DNA of 64,000 nucleotides from contig SEYW01000005.1 of the NCBI GenBank assembly GCA_004168015.1, positions 124,001 through 188,000 on the forward strand, in the 5' to 3' direction. The notes below the pieces were generated by a model. That model saw only the letters and a program-made list of their open reading frames with translations, ran no database searches and was not told the origin of the DNA. This DNA comes from Methylolobus aquaticus (GTDB lineage Bacteria > Pseudomonadota > Gammaproteobacteria > Methylococcales > Methylococcaceae). Of this stretch, positions 51,032 to 59,661 are shown in pieces. Position numbers and translations under genes: made by a program. Each line of letters starts with the position of its first letter. The stretch's first letter is position 1.

Positions 51032-53821
51032 TTACGGGGCCCTCAGAAAGCGCTTCGCAAACTCTTCCGCCGGCAGCGGAGGACTGAACAGATAACCTTG
51101 CCAGGCGTCGCAGCCGTGGCTCGCGAGGAAGTCGAGCTGTGCCTGCGTCTCGACCCCTTCGGCCACGGTGCGAAAGCCAAACTCCCGCGCCAGTGCGATG
51201 ATGGATTTCGTGATTTGCACGGCTGCGGGATCGGTGGGCAGGCCGGCGATGAACCGCCGGTCGATTTTCAGCGTACTGATGGGATAGCGCTGTAGCCGGC
51301 TCAGGGAGGAACAACCGGTCCCGAAATCGTCCAAAGCCAGTCTGATGCCGAGATTCCGGACCCGGACGAACAGTTCGCATTCGCCCGATGGATCCTCGTT
51401 CAGCGTTCCTTCAGCGATTTCGAACTCCAGCAATTGCGGAGCCAGGCCGGTTTCAGTCAGGATTTCCAGGATCCGGCTCGCCGTGTCCGAACGCGCCGCC
51501 TGCAGTCCTGACAAGTTGACGGCCAGCGGCATCGGGGGCAGGCCCTCCCGTGCCCAGGCCTGCACCTGCCGGCAGGCGGTGCGAAGCACCCAGTCGCCCA
51601 GCGGTACGATCAGCCGCGTCTTTTCACTGAGGGCGAGGAACTGTCCCGGCAGGATCAGGCCGTCGACCGGATCGAGCCAACGGACCAAAGCTTCTACGCC
51701 GATAATCCGGTTGCTGCCGACTTCAAGTTGCGGCTGATAGTGCAGTGCGAAGCGGTCACTCTGCAGCGCTTCGCGCAGGCGCTGTTCCATCTGGCCCTGT
51801 TCCCGCGCCTGGAGCGTCAGCTCTTCGCTGAAGAATCGGAAAACGTTGCGCCCTTCGCGCTTGGCCTGGTAGAGCGCGACGTCGGCGTGGTGCATGACGT
51901 CGGCCACGGATCGGCCATGTTCCGGAAACAGCGCGACACCAATGCTGGCGCCGATGTCGACGACGTCGCCCGAACGGAGCGCAATCTCTCCGCTCAGGGC
52001 GTCGAGCAGTTCCTGAGCGATGAACGCCGCGATCGGCGCGCTCATCGGCGGTTCGAGCATCACGGCGAATTCATCGCCGCCCAGACGCGCGAAGGTGTCC
52101 GATTTTCGCAGCCGGTGGGTAAAGCGGCGGGCCACCTGTTGCAGCAGGTCGTCTCCCGCCGCATGCCCGAGACGGTCGTTGACGTCCTTGAAGTGGTCGA
52201 GGTCGATCAGCAGCAGCGCGCCGGTTTCGCCGATGCGTTCCACGCCCTGCAGGGCATGTTCGATACGGTCCAGCAGCAGGCGGCGATTGATCAGCCCGGT
52301 CAGTGGATCGTGGTGGGCGAGGCGCTCGAGTCGCGCCTGATCCGCCTTCAAGGACGAAATGTCCGAAAAGATGCCGACGTAGCCGGTCCGAACCCCGTTG
52401 GCGTCACGGATGGCGTTGATCGTCAGCAATTCGGGAAAGAGTTCCCCGGACTTGCGCCGGTTCCAGATCTCGCCCTGCCAGTGTCCGCTCTTGTCGAGGG
52501 CTTTCCACATCGCGGCATAGAACTTGGCTCCGTGGCGGCCCGACTTCAGCAGGCGGTGCGTCTTCCCGAGCGCCTCCTGTTTCGTGTACCCGGTCAGTTC
52601 GGTGAAGGCACGATTGACGTTGACGATGCGCTCCTCGGCATCGGTGATGGCGACCCCGTCGCGGGTGTTCTCGAAGACCGCAGCCGCCTGCAGCAGGGCC
52701 TGCTCGGTCCGAAGGCGGGCCGTCACGTCGCGGGCGGTCGCGATGATCAGTTCGCTCTCGCGCGCGGTTCCGGTCCATTCGAAACACCGATAGCTGCCGT
52801 CCTTGTGGCGGCATCGGTTCCTGAACTGGTAGACGGATCCCGTGGCGTCCAGGGTTGCCGCTGCCTCCAGGGTTGCGTCGACGTCATCGGGATGGACCAG
52901 ATCAAGGAAGCGGTGTGCGACGAGTTCGTCGAGACGATAGCCGAGCGTCTTTTCCCACTGGGGATTGAGTCGTCGGATGCAGCCGTCGGTGTCGGTGATC
53001 AGCAGCAGGTCTTCGGCATGGGTGAAGTAGTGTTCGAGTTCGCGAGTCCTTTCATGCAGCGCGGCCTCGACTCGCTTCCGCTCGCTGATGTCCTTGATCG
53101 TGCTGGGGTAGGCGTTGATTTCCCCCGCCTCATCCAGCAGCGCGGACGGGGTCACGATCACCGGAAAGCGCTCGCCGCTCTTTCGCATGAAGGTCAGTTC
53201 GAATTCGCGCGGCTGCCGTTCCAGGGTCTGACGGAGGGTGCGGCCGATCTCCTCGTAGCATTCGGGCGGCCAATAGGGGTGCGGCGGGCCGGCGCCGATC
53301 AATTCCTCGCGCGTGAAACCGGTCATCCGGCACAAGGCCTCGTTGACGTCGAGATGGATGCCGTGGGGGTCGATCAGCGAAAACCCATCCTGCAGCGAGG
53401 CGATGACTGCCCGGGAGAAGCGGAGGGCGTCGCTCAGTTCACGTTCCGCGCGTTTGCGGTCCGAGATGTCGCGCACGATGGCCCACATGCCCGTGGCCTG
53501 TCCGGCTTCGTCGCGGCTCAGCAGCGCGCGCAGTTCCACCGGGAAGACCGTGCCATCCTTGCGGCGGTATTCTTTCTCGTAGACGTTGGAATAGCCGCGG
53601 GTTAGGACTTGAGACTGAATGATCTCGTCTTCCAGCGCATGCCAGTGGCCAGGGGTGATTTCGCGGCAACTCAGGTTGGCCAGTTCGTCGTCCGAATAGC
53701 CGAGCATTTCCCGATAGTTCGCGTTGTAGCGCTGTATGTGTCCCGACAGGTCGGTGGCGACGAACGCGTCGCCGAGGTTCTCCAGCAGTTGTCGGTATTC
53801 GGGAGATTCTGTTCCGGTCAT
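51032..53821 (-). CDS. multi-PAS GGDEF-EAL protein (c-di-GMP turnover)
   Basis: 929 residues from ATG 53821 (AAGGA five bases upstream). Four PAS/PAC units lead (LENLGDAFVATDLSGH; VIASLQDGFSLIDPHG; HAEDLLLITDTDGC; FENTRDGVAITDAEE), followed by GGDEF with DPLTGLINR and an intact RLGGDEFAV active site near 575-585. The EAL domain has YQPQLEV, VEALVRW and DDFGTG, with intact metal-ligand motifs. Both activities may therefore be present and be switched by a PAS signal. No transmembrane helices, so the sensing is cytosolic. It begins only 25 bp after the amino-acid-kinase gene stop, on the same strand, and could be co-transcribed with the H4MPT genes. Confidence 0.93.
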   Translation of the reverse strand: MTGTESPEYRQLLENLGDAFVATDLSGHIQRYNANYREMLGYSDDELANLSCREITPGHWHALEDEIIQSQVLTRGYSNVYEKEYRRKDGTVFPVELRALLSRDEAGQATGMWAIVRDISDRKRAERELSDALRFSRAVIASLQDGFSLIDPHGIHLDVNEALCRMTGFTREELIGAGPPHPYWPPECYEEIGRTLRQTLERQPREFELTFMRKSGERFPVIVTPSALLDEAGEINAYPSTIKDISERKRVEAALHERTRELEHYFTHAEDLLLITDTDGCIRRLNPQWEKTLGYRLDELVAHRFLDLVHPDDVDATLEAAATLDATGSVYQFRNRCRHKDGSYRCFEWTGTARESELIIATARDVTARLRTEQALLQAAAVFENTRDGVAITDAEERIVNVNRAFTELTGYTKQEALGKTHRLLKSGRHGAKFYAAMWKALDKSGHWQGEIWNRRKSGELFPELLTINAIRDANGVRTGYVGIFSDISSLKADQARLERLAHHDPLTGLINRRLLLDRIEHALQGVERIGETGALLLIDLDHFKDVNDRLGHAAGDDLLQQVARRFTHRLRKSDTFARLGGDEFAVMLEPPMSAPIAAFIAQELLDALSGEIALRSGDVVDIGASIGVALFPEHGRSVADVMHHADVALYQAKREGRNVFRFFSEELTLQAREQGQMEQRLREALQSDRFALHYQPQLEVGSNRIIGVEALVRWLDPVDGLILPGQFLALSEKTRLIVPLGDWVLRTACRQVQAWAREGLPPMPLAVNLSGLQAARSDTASRILEILTETGLAPQLLEFEIAEGTLNEDPSGECELFVRVRNLGIRLALDDFGTGCSSLSRLQRYPISTLKIDRRFIAGLPTDPAAVQITKSIIALAREFGFRTVAEGVETQAQLDFLASHGCDAWQGYLFSPPLPAEEFAKRFLRAP

Positions 53822-53846
53822 GGCTTCCTTGCGGTCATGTCGAGCT

Positions 53847-54458
53847 TCAGTTCCGGGCTGTCGGCCCAACACGCCAAAGCCCCGGCGCTTCGCACAACGG
53901 ATCCCACAGGCGTCGGTAGTGCTCGCGATGGCAGATCCATGACGCACAGGCGCTGTCGGCGGCGAAGGCGGCAAAAGCCCGGTCCACCAGCCCTGCGGCC
54001 GACAGTTGGGCGAGGTCGGATTCGCCCGGCGGAACCGCCGCCGATTTCACCAGTACCAGTTCTGTCGCGCCGATGCGCCGCGCCAGCCATGCCGCGAGCG
54101 TGTCCGAGGTGACGTCCCAGGAAGCGGGCAGTGCCTGGAGATCTTCGGCCGCCGGGTCGGGCAGCCAGATGACGCTGCGCCCCTGGGCGATGGCGGACGG
54201 AAGGTCGGGAGGGACGCTGGCAGTCGCCAGTCGCGGCTCCAGTCCGGCCAGCATCCGTCCGAACTGCGCCATGGCCAGCAGCGCCATGTCATGTGCAGTC
54301 CGGTTGTCGAATCGCCACCGGTGCTGGACCTCGCGGACCTGGTCGGCAAACGGACCGCCCCCCGGTACGATGACGCAGCCGTGGTCCGCGAGGCCCTTCA
54401 GGCAGGTGGGCAATTCCGGCCAGTCGGCGAGACTTCCGCCGAGCTTAACGACACGCAC
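53847..54458 (-). CDS. amino-acid-kinase-family protein, MfnE-like
   Basis: 203 residues from GTG 54458, which overlaps the pabB end by 14 bp. Motifs are VRVVKLGGSLA at the start, CVIVPGGGPFADQVRE (phosphate loop) and later WDVTSDTLAAWLA with LVLVKSAA, the ATP-binding core of the amino acid kinase fold. The relative in methanogens (MfnE) phosphorylates the aminomethylfuran alcohol on the way to methanofuran; methylotrophic bacteria carry such genes (orf9-type) in their C1 cluster. Here it probably helps make the furan cofactor used by the formyltransferase/hydrolase complex. Cytoplasmic. Longer frames upstream run through pabB out of frame. Confidence 0.85.
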   Translation of the reverse strand: MRVVKLGGSLADWPELPTCLKGLADHGCVIVPGGGPFADQVREVQHRWRFDNRTAHDMALLAMAQFGRMLAGLEPRLATASVPPDLPSAIAQGRSVIWLPDPAAEDLQALPASWDVTSDTLAAWLARRIGATELVLVKSAAVPPGESDLAQLSAAGLVDRAFAAFAADSACASWICHREHYRRLWDPLCEAPGLWRVGPTARN

Positions 54459-55863
54459 GGCCGCCGCCGGCCTGGCGGATCTGGAAGTGTTCGAGCAGTT
54501 GCAGCAGCGCCGCCGCCTTGTGGAAGCATTCCTGATACTCGAGGTCGGGGTCCGAGTCCGCGACGATGCCACCGCCGGCCCAGAACCGGATCGTGTGCTC
54601 CGAATGTACCAGTGTGCGGATTGCGATGTTCGTGTCCATGTTGCCATCGAAGCCGACGTAGCCGATCGCGCCGCAGTAGATCCCGCGGCGGCAGGGTTCG
54701 AGTTCCTCGATGATTTCCATGGCCCGAATCTTCGGCGCGCCGGTGATGGAGCCACCGGGGAAGCAGCCCCGCAGCAGATCCAGCGCATGTTGATCCGGCC
54801 GCATCTGCCCGGTGATCGTACTGACGAGATGATGCACCGTCGCGTAGCTTTCGATCTCGAACAGCCGCGGCACGCGCACGGTACCGGGCAGGCAGGCCTT
54901 GCCGAGGTCGTTGCGCAGCAGATCGACGATCATCAGGTTTTCAGCCCGGTCCTTGAGGCTCCACTGCAGTTGCTCCCGTTCGGCCTGATCCGCTTCGGGG
55001 GTGCGCCCGCGGGGCCGCGTACCCTTAATCGGCTTCGTCTCGATCGTGCCGCCGGAAACCTTCAGGAACCGCTCGGGCGAGGAACTGAGCACCTGCACTT
55101 GCGGCAGGTTGAGATAGGCACTGAACGGTGCCGGGTTGATCTGACGCAGGGCCTGGTAGGCCGCCCAGGGATTACCGCGACATTGCGCCGCGAACCGCTG
55201 GGTCAGGTTGACCTGGTAGCAGTCGCCTTCGCGGATGTAGCGCTGGATGCGGTCGAAGGCGGACCGGTAGCGCTGCGGCGTCATCTCGGCTTCGACGGGG
55301 CCCGTGACCGCGAAGCCTGCCTGCTGCCAGCCCAGCGTCTGGATCTGGCTGAAACTGCGGAGCAGGTGGGGCCACCGCGTCGCCGTGGCAGGGTCACGTC
55401 CCTGCGCCACCAGCCAGCTCTGTCGCTGCAGATGGTCGACCACGACGGCCCAGTCGTAGAGCCCGATCACCATCTCCGGTATGTTCTCCCGGTCCGCGGC
55501 GCGGTCCGGCAGGCGTTCGATGCGCCGACCCAGGTCATAGCCAAAATAGCCCAGTGCGCCGCCACTGAACGGGAGGCCGGCGGTTTCGGTGGAGGCCGGT
55601 CCGGTCAGGCGTTCCCGCACCAGCCTGAACGGATCGTCGCGCGACAACAGGATCTCGGCACCCTGGCGGATTTCGGTCAGCGCTCCGCGTGTCACCAGCG
55701 TGCAATAAGGTTCCGCCGTGATGATGTCGTAGCGGCCGAGGTGACTATGCGGGAAGCCGCTGTCGAGAAAGGCGGCCCAGCGGCGGTCGGCCCAGGGCAG
55801 GAACAGCGCGGCGCTGTCCTCGAAATACGGCAGGGCTTCGATACGGGGGCGGAGCACGGTCAT
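54445..55863 (-). CDS. pabB: aminodeoxychorismate synthase component I (PabB)
   Basis: 472 residues from ATG 55863, which overlaps the stop of the upstream gene (ATGA). It turns chorismate and ammonia into 4-amino-4-deoxychorismate, the precursor of p-aminobenzoate. Chorismate-binding motifs are present: ETKPIKGTRPRG near 290-301 with the PIKGT lysine that marks PabB rather than TrpE, DRAENLMIVDLLRNDLG, TVHHLVSTI, GGSITGAPKIRAMEII and GIYCGAIGY. Length is typical. The gene is located among the H4MPT-pathway genes rather than folate genes. No pabA or pabC was seen in the window. Confidence 0.94.
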   Translation of the reverse strand: MTVLRPRIEALPYFEDSAALFLPWADRRWAAFLDSGFPHSHLGRYDIITAEPYCTLVTRGALTEIRQGAEILLSRDDPFRLVRERLTGPASTETAGLPFSGGALGYFGYDLGRRIERLPDRAADRENIPEMVIGLYDWAVVVDHLQRQSWLVAQGRDPATATRWPHLLRSFSQIQTLGWQQAGFAVTGPVEAEMTPQRYRSAFDRIQRYIREGDCYQVNLTQRFAAQCRGNPWAAYQALRQINPAPFSAYLNLPQVQVLSSSPERFLKVSGGTIETKPIKGTRPRGRTPEADQAEREQLQWSLKDRAENLMIVDLLRNDLGKACLPGTVRVPRLFEIESYATVHHLVSTITGQMRPDQHALDLLRGCFPGGSITGAPKIRAMEIIEELEPCRRGIYCGAIGYVGFDGNMDTNIAIRTLVHSEHTIRFWAGGGIVADSDPDLEYQECFHKAAALLQLLEHFQIRQAGGGRACR

Positions 55864-56909
55864 ACCGGCCCCCGGGCCAGATGCGCGACCGCGGCGGCGG
55901 GCAGACAATCGGCCAGTGCAAACGGCGATCCGCCGCCGTTGCTGGGTAGCTCGGTGTCGAGGTCCCGATAGGGCCGATTCAGGCGTTCGGCCACGACGCG
56001 GACGAGGAAGCGGCCGGTGCCGGCTCCGATCAACGGCCACGTCGCGTCGTCGGTGCCCATGGCGAGGGATTGATGTTCTACGGCTGCTTTCACCCGGTCG
56101 ATCAATCGCTCGCGGAAATAGCCCGCCAATTGAACCCATGCGGCCAGCGGAGCGGCATCCAGATCGCAGCCGACCATCCGGGCGAGGCGGCGGGCGCTGC
56201 CGACGGCATCCTTCGGACCTTGATCGGCGGCCGGCCATTGGTCGGCGTGCGCCGGGAGTTCCCCGGAGAGCCGAAACACGTCGGCTGCCGTCGCGAAATG
56301 CTCATTCATCAGGGCGACCCACCCTCCTCCGAACGGTACCTTGGGCGCGAAAGCCATCAACGGTGTGCGCACGATGCCGAAATAGACCAATTCATCGTAG
56401 CGCAAGCGTTCGTGGTCGGTATACCCCCGGTTGCGAACCGCTCCGTTTGCCAGCGGGACCACATCGGTCGTCGTGCTGCCGATATCGATCAGAAATCCGT
56501 CCCGGTAGCGCTGCGCCAGCCAGATCGCGCTGGCCATCCAGTTGGCGGAGGCGATCAGTTGGAACTGCCCTGCCGAGACCGTGCGGCTATCGAGCAATCC
56601 GGCCGTGCCGGCGAAGACGCGCAACGGCTGCTCGAAAAGGCCTGCCATCCGTTCGAGCACCGCGCGCACGCCCGTCGCCCGGTCGGGGAAGTTATCGGCC
56701 AGTTCGCCGGTCATCGTCACGGCATGGGCCCGTGCTGCCGTCAGCGGCCACTCCGCGCCGATCGATAGCACGGCCGCTTCGAGCTGGTCGAGTCCCAGCC
56801 AGAGCGGGCACGCGCGCTGCACGATACCGGCGATGCGGCCGTCGCCGTCCAGTGCCACGGCTTTCAGATGGGCGCCGCCGATGTCCCAGCCGACGCTGTC
56901 AATTCGCAT
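55860..56909 (-). CDS. hydantoinase/oxoprolinase-like ATPase of the C1 cluster (MfnF-like)
   Basis: 349 residues from ATG 56909. The actin-like ATPase fold is shown by GWDIGGAHLKAVALD near the start, VFAGTAGLL, and FLIDIGSTTTDVVPL (phosphate-2 loop). Proteins of this family sit in H4MPT gene clusters of methylotrophs (orf1-type) and in methanogens (MfnF), where the enzyme condenses aminomethylfuran diphosphate with glutamate-tyramine to build methanofuran's core. It therefore probably acts in furan-cofactor synthesis. It overlaps the ATP-grasp gene upstream by 11 bp and pabB downstream by 4 bp. Confidence 0.85.
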   Translation of the reverse strand: MRIDSVGWDIGGAHLKAVALDGDGRIAGIVQRACPLWLGLDQLEAAVLSIGAEWPLTAARAHAVTMTGELADNFPDRATGVRAVLERMAGLFEQPLRVFAGTAGLLDSRTVSAGQFQLIASANWMASAIWLAQRYRDGFLIDIGSTTTDVVPLANGAVRNRGYTDHERLRYDELVYFGIVRTPLMAFAPKVPFGGGWVALMNEHFATAADVFRLSGELPAHADQWPAADQGPKDAVGSARRLARMVGCDLDAAPLAAWVQLAGYFRERLIDRVKAAVEHQSLAMGTDDATWPLIGAGTGRFLVRVVAERLNRPYRDLDTELPSNGGGSPFALADCLPAAAVAHLARGPV

Positions 56910-57915
56910 GGTGTAGGGGGATCTCGATGCGCACGCTGTGCCCATGCGGCCGCGTTGGCGCGGGCAGCCGGCCCGTGCGCGAGAGTTGGATCACATGGCT
57001 TGCGACGTTGATGCCGAGCGCTGGGCGCAGGCCGACGTACGAGGTGGTCAGGCGCGGGTTCACTTCCAGGACCTTAGGCCCTCTTCGGGACTGAATGAAA
57101 TCGATGCCGGCATAACCCCAGAGTCTCGGGATCGCCGCCGCGACCGCCGCGGCCAACTGCTGCGCAGCGTCCCAATCGATACCCTTCAGATTGACGGTGC
57201 AGGCTTCGAGTTCAAGGCCGCCGTCAGCCATTCGCAGGTGCTGGCCGTTACAGCTGAGCAATTGTGCTCGTCCAGCAGCGAAGATGGCCGAAAGGCTGCG
57301 GTGCTCACCCGCAACCAGCGGCTGTACGACCCAGCCGGCTGTTCCTGTCCGTGTAGACCAGTCCCGCCATTCGGCCTCGGTGCGGAGTATCCGGATTCCA
57401 GCACAGCCGGCGCCGTCGTCCGGTTTGACGACGATCGGAAACGGTAGGTTCGGCGGCAAGGCCGGGTCGGCAGCCTCGGTCGGGACAGCCGGTACGCCCG
57501 CTTCGCGCAAGGTTGCGATGGTCCGCAGTTTGCTTGCTGTCAGGGCGACCGCATCCGCCGGCGCTGTCAGCAGTACGCGGCCGGCCGCTTCGGCATCGCG
57601 GCACAAGCGGGCGAGGAGCCCGTCGGTTTCGGGGGCGATCGGCCAGACGGCATCGCACAGCGCCAGCTCGGCTTGCCAGCAGTCCTCGAACACCCGTTCC
57701 GCTGCCACCGCGACCCGTTGGATGGGGTATTCACCCGAGAGGGGGGGATCTTCAAAGCTGGCGTGCTGCATGAATCTGACGGCAGTGCCGGGGGTCTCGG
57801 CCAGGTCGGTCAGCAGCGCGTCGCGCATCAACCGCCCTTCGGCGATCAGCGATGCGATGGAGGGTGTGGGGGTCAGCCCACCGCCGGTCACGTATTCCAG
57901 GAGCAGGATGCGCAC
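56899..57915 (-). CDS. ATP-grasp ligase of the C1 cluster (orf17/MfnD-like)
   Basis: 338 residues from GTG 57915; ATG 57945 is an alternative that adds ten residues, but relatives begin at VRILLLEYVTGGG. ATP-grasp motifs are LPFPIVVKPDDGAGCAGI (near 162-179), WVVQPLVAGEHRSLS and FIQSRRGPKVLEVNPRLTTSY with the metal ligands E and N. In methanogens MfnD ligates glutamate to tyramine for methanofuran; in methylotrophs the orf17 gene next to fae is the equivalent. The order here (fae then this gene) matches. It forms an overlapping run with the three genes that follow. Confidence 0.85.
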   Translation of the reverse strand: MRILLLEYVTGGGLTPTPSIASLIAEGRLMRDALLTDLAETPGTAVRFMQHASFEDPPLSGEYPIQRVAVAAERVFEDCWQAELALCDAVWPIAPETDGLLARLCRDAEAAGRVLLTAPADAVALTASKLRTIATLREAGVPAVPTEAADPALPPNLPFPIVVKPDDGAGCAGIRILRTEAEWRDWSTRTGTAGWVVQPLVAGEHRSLSAIFAAGRAQLLSCNGQHLRMADGGLELEACTVNLKGIDWDAAQQLAAAVAAAIPRLWGYAGIDFIQSRRGPKVLEVNPRLTTSYVGLRPALGINVASHVIQLSRTGRLPAPTRPHGHSVRIEIPLHHAN

Positions 57916-58090
57916 GGTATGTTCGTTCCGCTCGTCGCGGTACATCGCTGCCGCGGATGGAGGCGGCTCGCGGCATGGTATTGCGATGGGGTGCTCAGAT
58001 GAGGGTTCGGGTCGTCGTTGCGGTAGCTGTGAGGCAGGCTGCGTGCCCGGTCGGCACGGGGCGCCTGGAATGGTGGTGCCTCAAACGCAA

Positions 58091-58128
58091 AAAGCGTTGC
58101 CGCGAGGCAAGCCTCGCGGCAACGCTTT
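58091..58128 (-). terminator. Rho-independent terminator of fae
   Basis: A perfect 17-bp stem: AAAGCGTTGCCGCGAGG at 58091-58107 with CCTCGCGGCAACGCTTT at 58112-58128, loop CAAG. On the minus strand a T-run (TTTTTGCGTTT) follows, 21 bp after the fae stop codon. It separates fae from the orf17-like gene. Confidence 0.92.
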
Positions 58129-58148
58129 CCGGAAGAGGCCTGGGCCGC

Positions 58149-58661
58149 TTACTTGTGCGCGGCGAACGGATGCTCGGTGGAGCCCTTCTTCGCTACGACC
58201 TCGGCAGCCTTCGGCTCGCCGGCTACGGCGCGCTTGATGGACTCCTTGGTGGCTTCATAGTTGTAGTCCTGGATCTTGGCGTCGTCTTCGGCCAGCCAGT
58301 GAATGAAGACACCGACGCAGATGAAGATGTCGTCCGCTTCGTCGGCAGGAATGGTGCCGTCTTCGACGCAATCCATGACGGCCATCGCGACGCCGCGCTG
58401 TGCGGGCCCGAACATCTGCGTGGCTTGCTTGCCGTTCTTGATGGTCACCTTGTTGAACATGACCGTGCTCGGCTTCGCAGCCAGGTTCGGTGCGACCACG
58501 GCGAGGAGGCTCGAGAAGCCGTCCTTGTTGTTGGTGATGCAGTTGCAGAATGCGGATTCGGCGGCGCTGCCACGCGGTCCCATGATCAGGTCGATGTGCG
58601 CGATTTCGTTACCGCCACCGAACAGAGACTCGCCCACCAACACTTTATTAATCTTCGCCAT
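58149..58661 (-). CDS. fae: formaldehyde-activating enzyme (Fae)
   Basis: 170 residues. Catalyses condensation of formaldehyde with H4MPT to methylene-H4MPT, the entry point of C1 oxidation in methylotrophs. The family wording is intact: [20 protein letters not shown] with the catalytic histidine (H22 here, H17 in M. extorquens numbering), [12 protein letters not shown], and [24 protein letters not shown] lies nine bases before ATG 58661. A strong terminator follows and 76 bp precede it, so it may be transcribed from its own promoter at high level, as expected for an abundant enzyme. Cytoplasmic homopentamer in relatives. Confidence 0.98.
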   Translation of the reverse strand: MAKINKVLVGESLFGGGNEIAHIDLIMGPRGSAAESAFCNCITNNKDGFSSLLAVVAPNLAAKPSTVMFNKVTIKNGKQATQMFGPAQRGVAMAVMDCVEDGTIPADEADDIFICVGVFIHWLAEDDAKIQDYNYEATKESIKRAVAGEPKAAEVVAKKGSTEHPFAAHK

Positions 58662-58737
58662 CTCAATTTCCTCTTATGGTTTTCACACTAAACGACACCC
58701 TGGTCCTCCTCCCAGTCCGGGTCCGGGGACCCCCGTC

Positions 58738-59661
58738 TCACGGCTTCTTCGTGCCCTCGCACTGCGGGTGGACCGAATCGTCCGTCCCATTCGCGAAGGC
58801 CTGCGCGCACCCGAGCTTCACGGCAAGCACGCAGGCGACCGTGAGGTCGGCTGTGGTGCCCGGATTGATACCGTTCGCCTTGAATTCGCTATCGACGGCC
58901 TGGAATGAAGCCACTGCCTCTGCGGGGGAAGCCGCTGCCGACAACGCATTTTCGAGTTCCGCCATCCTGGCGGCTACCATATTGGTATGGCGGGTTCCAA
59001 ATTTCCGCTCGATGTGGCTGTCCGGTAGGCGTTGCAGAAGCCGCAGAAAGACAGCCGCCGCTGCCCAGGCTTCATCGCCCCAGCGGCTTAGCCACGTATG
59101 ATAACTGGGAATTGCGAAATCAAAAACCTCTGCATACCCATTGGCATACTGTCGAGCGATCAGATCGCGCTCCGCGGCGAGCTCCATCGCCGCCCGCAAG
59201 GTGACGGTCGGAGGCTCCCGAACATCCTGTATTTCGGCCTGTCCCAGCCCTCCGGGCTGCGCCAGCGCGATGGCGCGAAAAGCCCAGTCGGCATCGTTAC
59301 GCGTCGTTCCGGCCAGGATACGGATCACGGCTGCACGCAGTGTTTCCCGCGGGCGAACGGTCTGCGCGGCCAGCATCAATGGCGCTGCGAGCAGTACGAT
59401 CCCCAGGTTGGTGTTGCACCCGACGGCTGCCCGGGTCGCCTCGATGGCGTAGAAGATCCTTTCTCCCAGACTCAGGGCCGGATCGGCCAGCGGCGGCGCA
59501 CTGGCCTCGGCGCTGCGCCGGAAGTCGGCGACGGTCATGTCGTGTCCGGCCGCGTAGATGCTGACATTCCCCGGCTTGAAAGCCTGCAGGTCGAGTTCGC
59601 AGGCATCCCGATAGGCGGCTGCGCAGGCTGCGGGCGTCAGGACGGTGCCGTCCGCTCTCAA
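58738..59661 (-). CDS. triphosphoribosyl-dephospho-CoA synthase-like protein of the C1 cluster (orf7-like)
   Basis: 307 residues from TTG 59661, which overlaps the upstream stop (TTGA) and has GGAGG eight bases before it; GTG 59697 would add 12 residues. CitG/MdcB-like features are ACELDLQAFKPGNVS (KPGNVS motif near 29-34), GCNTNLGIVLLAAPL and INPGTTADLT near the C-terminus. Bacterial H4MPT clusters contain such a gene (orf7-type) and it is required for H4MPT-linked metabolism, probably a ribosyl or phosphoribosyl transfer in cofactor assembly. No citrate or malonate lyase genes are nearby, so the classical role is unlikely. Confidence 0.85.
   Translation of the reverse strand: MRADGTVLTPAACAAAYRDACELDLQAFKPGNVSIYAAGHDMTVADFRRSAEASAPPLADPALSLGERIFYAIEATRAAVGCNTNLGIVLLAAPLMLAAQTVRPRETLRAAVIRILAGTTRNDADWAFRAIALAQPGGLGQAEIQDVREPPTVTLRAAMELAAERDLIARQYANGYAEVFDFAIPSYHTWLSRWGDEAWAAAAVFLRLLQRLPDSHIERKFGTRHTNMVAARMAELENALSAAASPAEAVASFQAVDSEFKANGINPGTTADLTVACVLAVKLGCAQAFANGTDDSVHPQCEGTKKP

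Noticed and set aside
53847-54788. Long version (313 codons) of the amino-acid-kinase gene starting at 54788
   Set aside because: The first 110 codons run inside pabB out of frame and are Arg/Ser-rich; GTG 54458 gives the family N-terminus.
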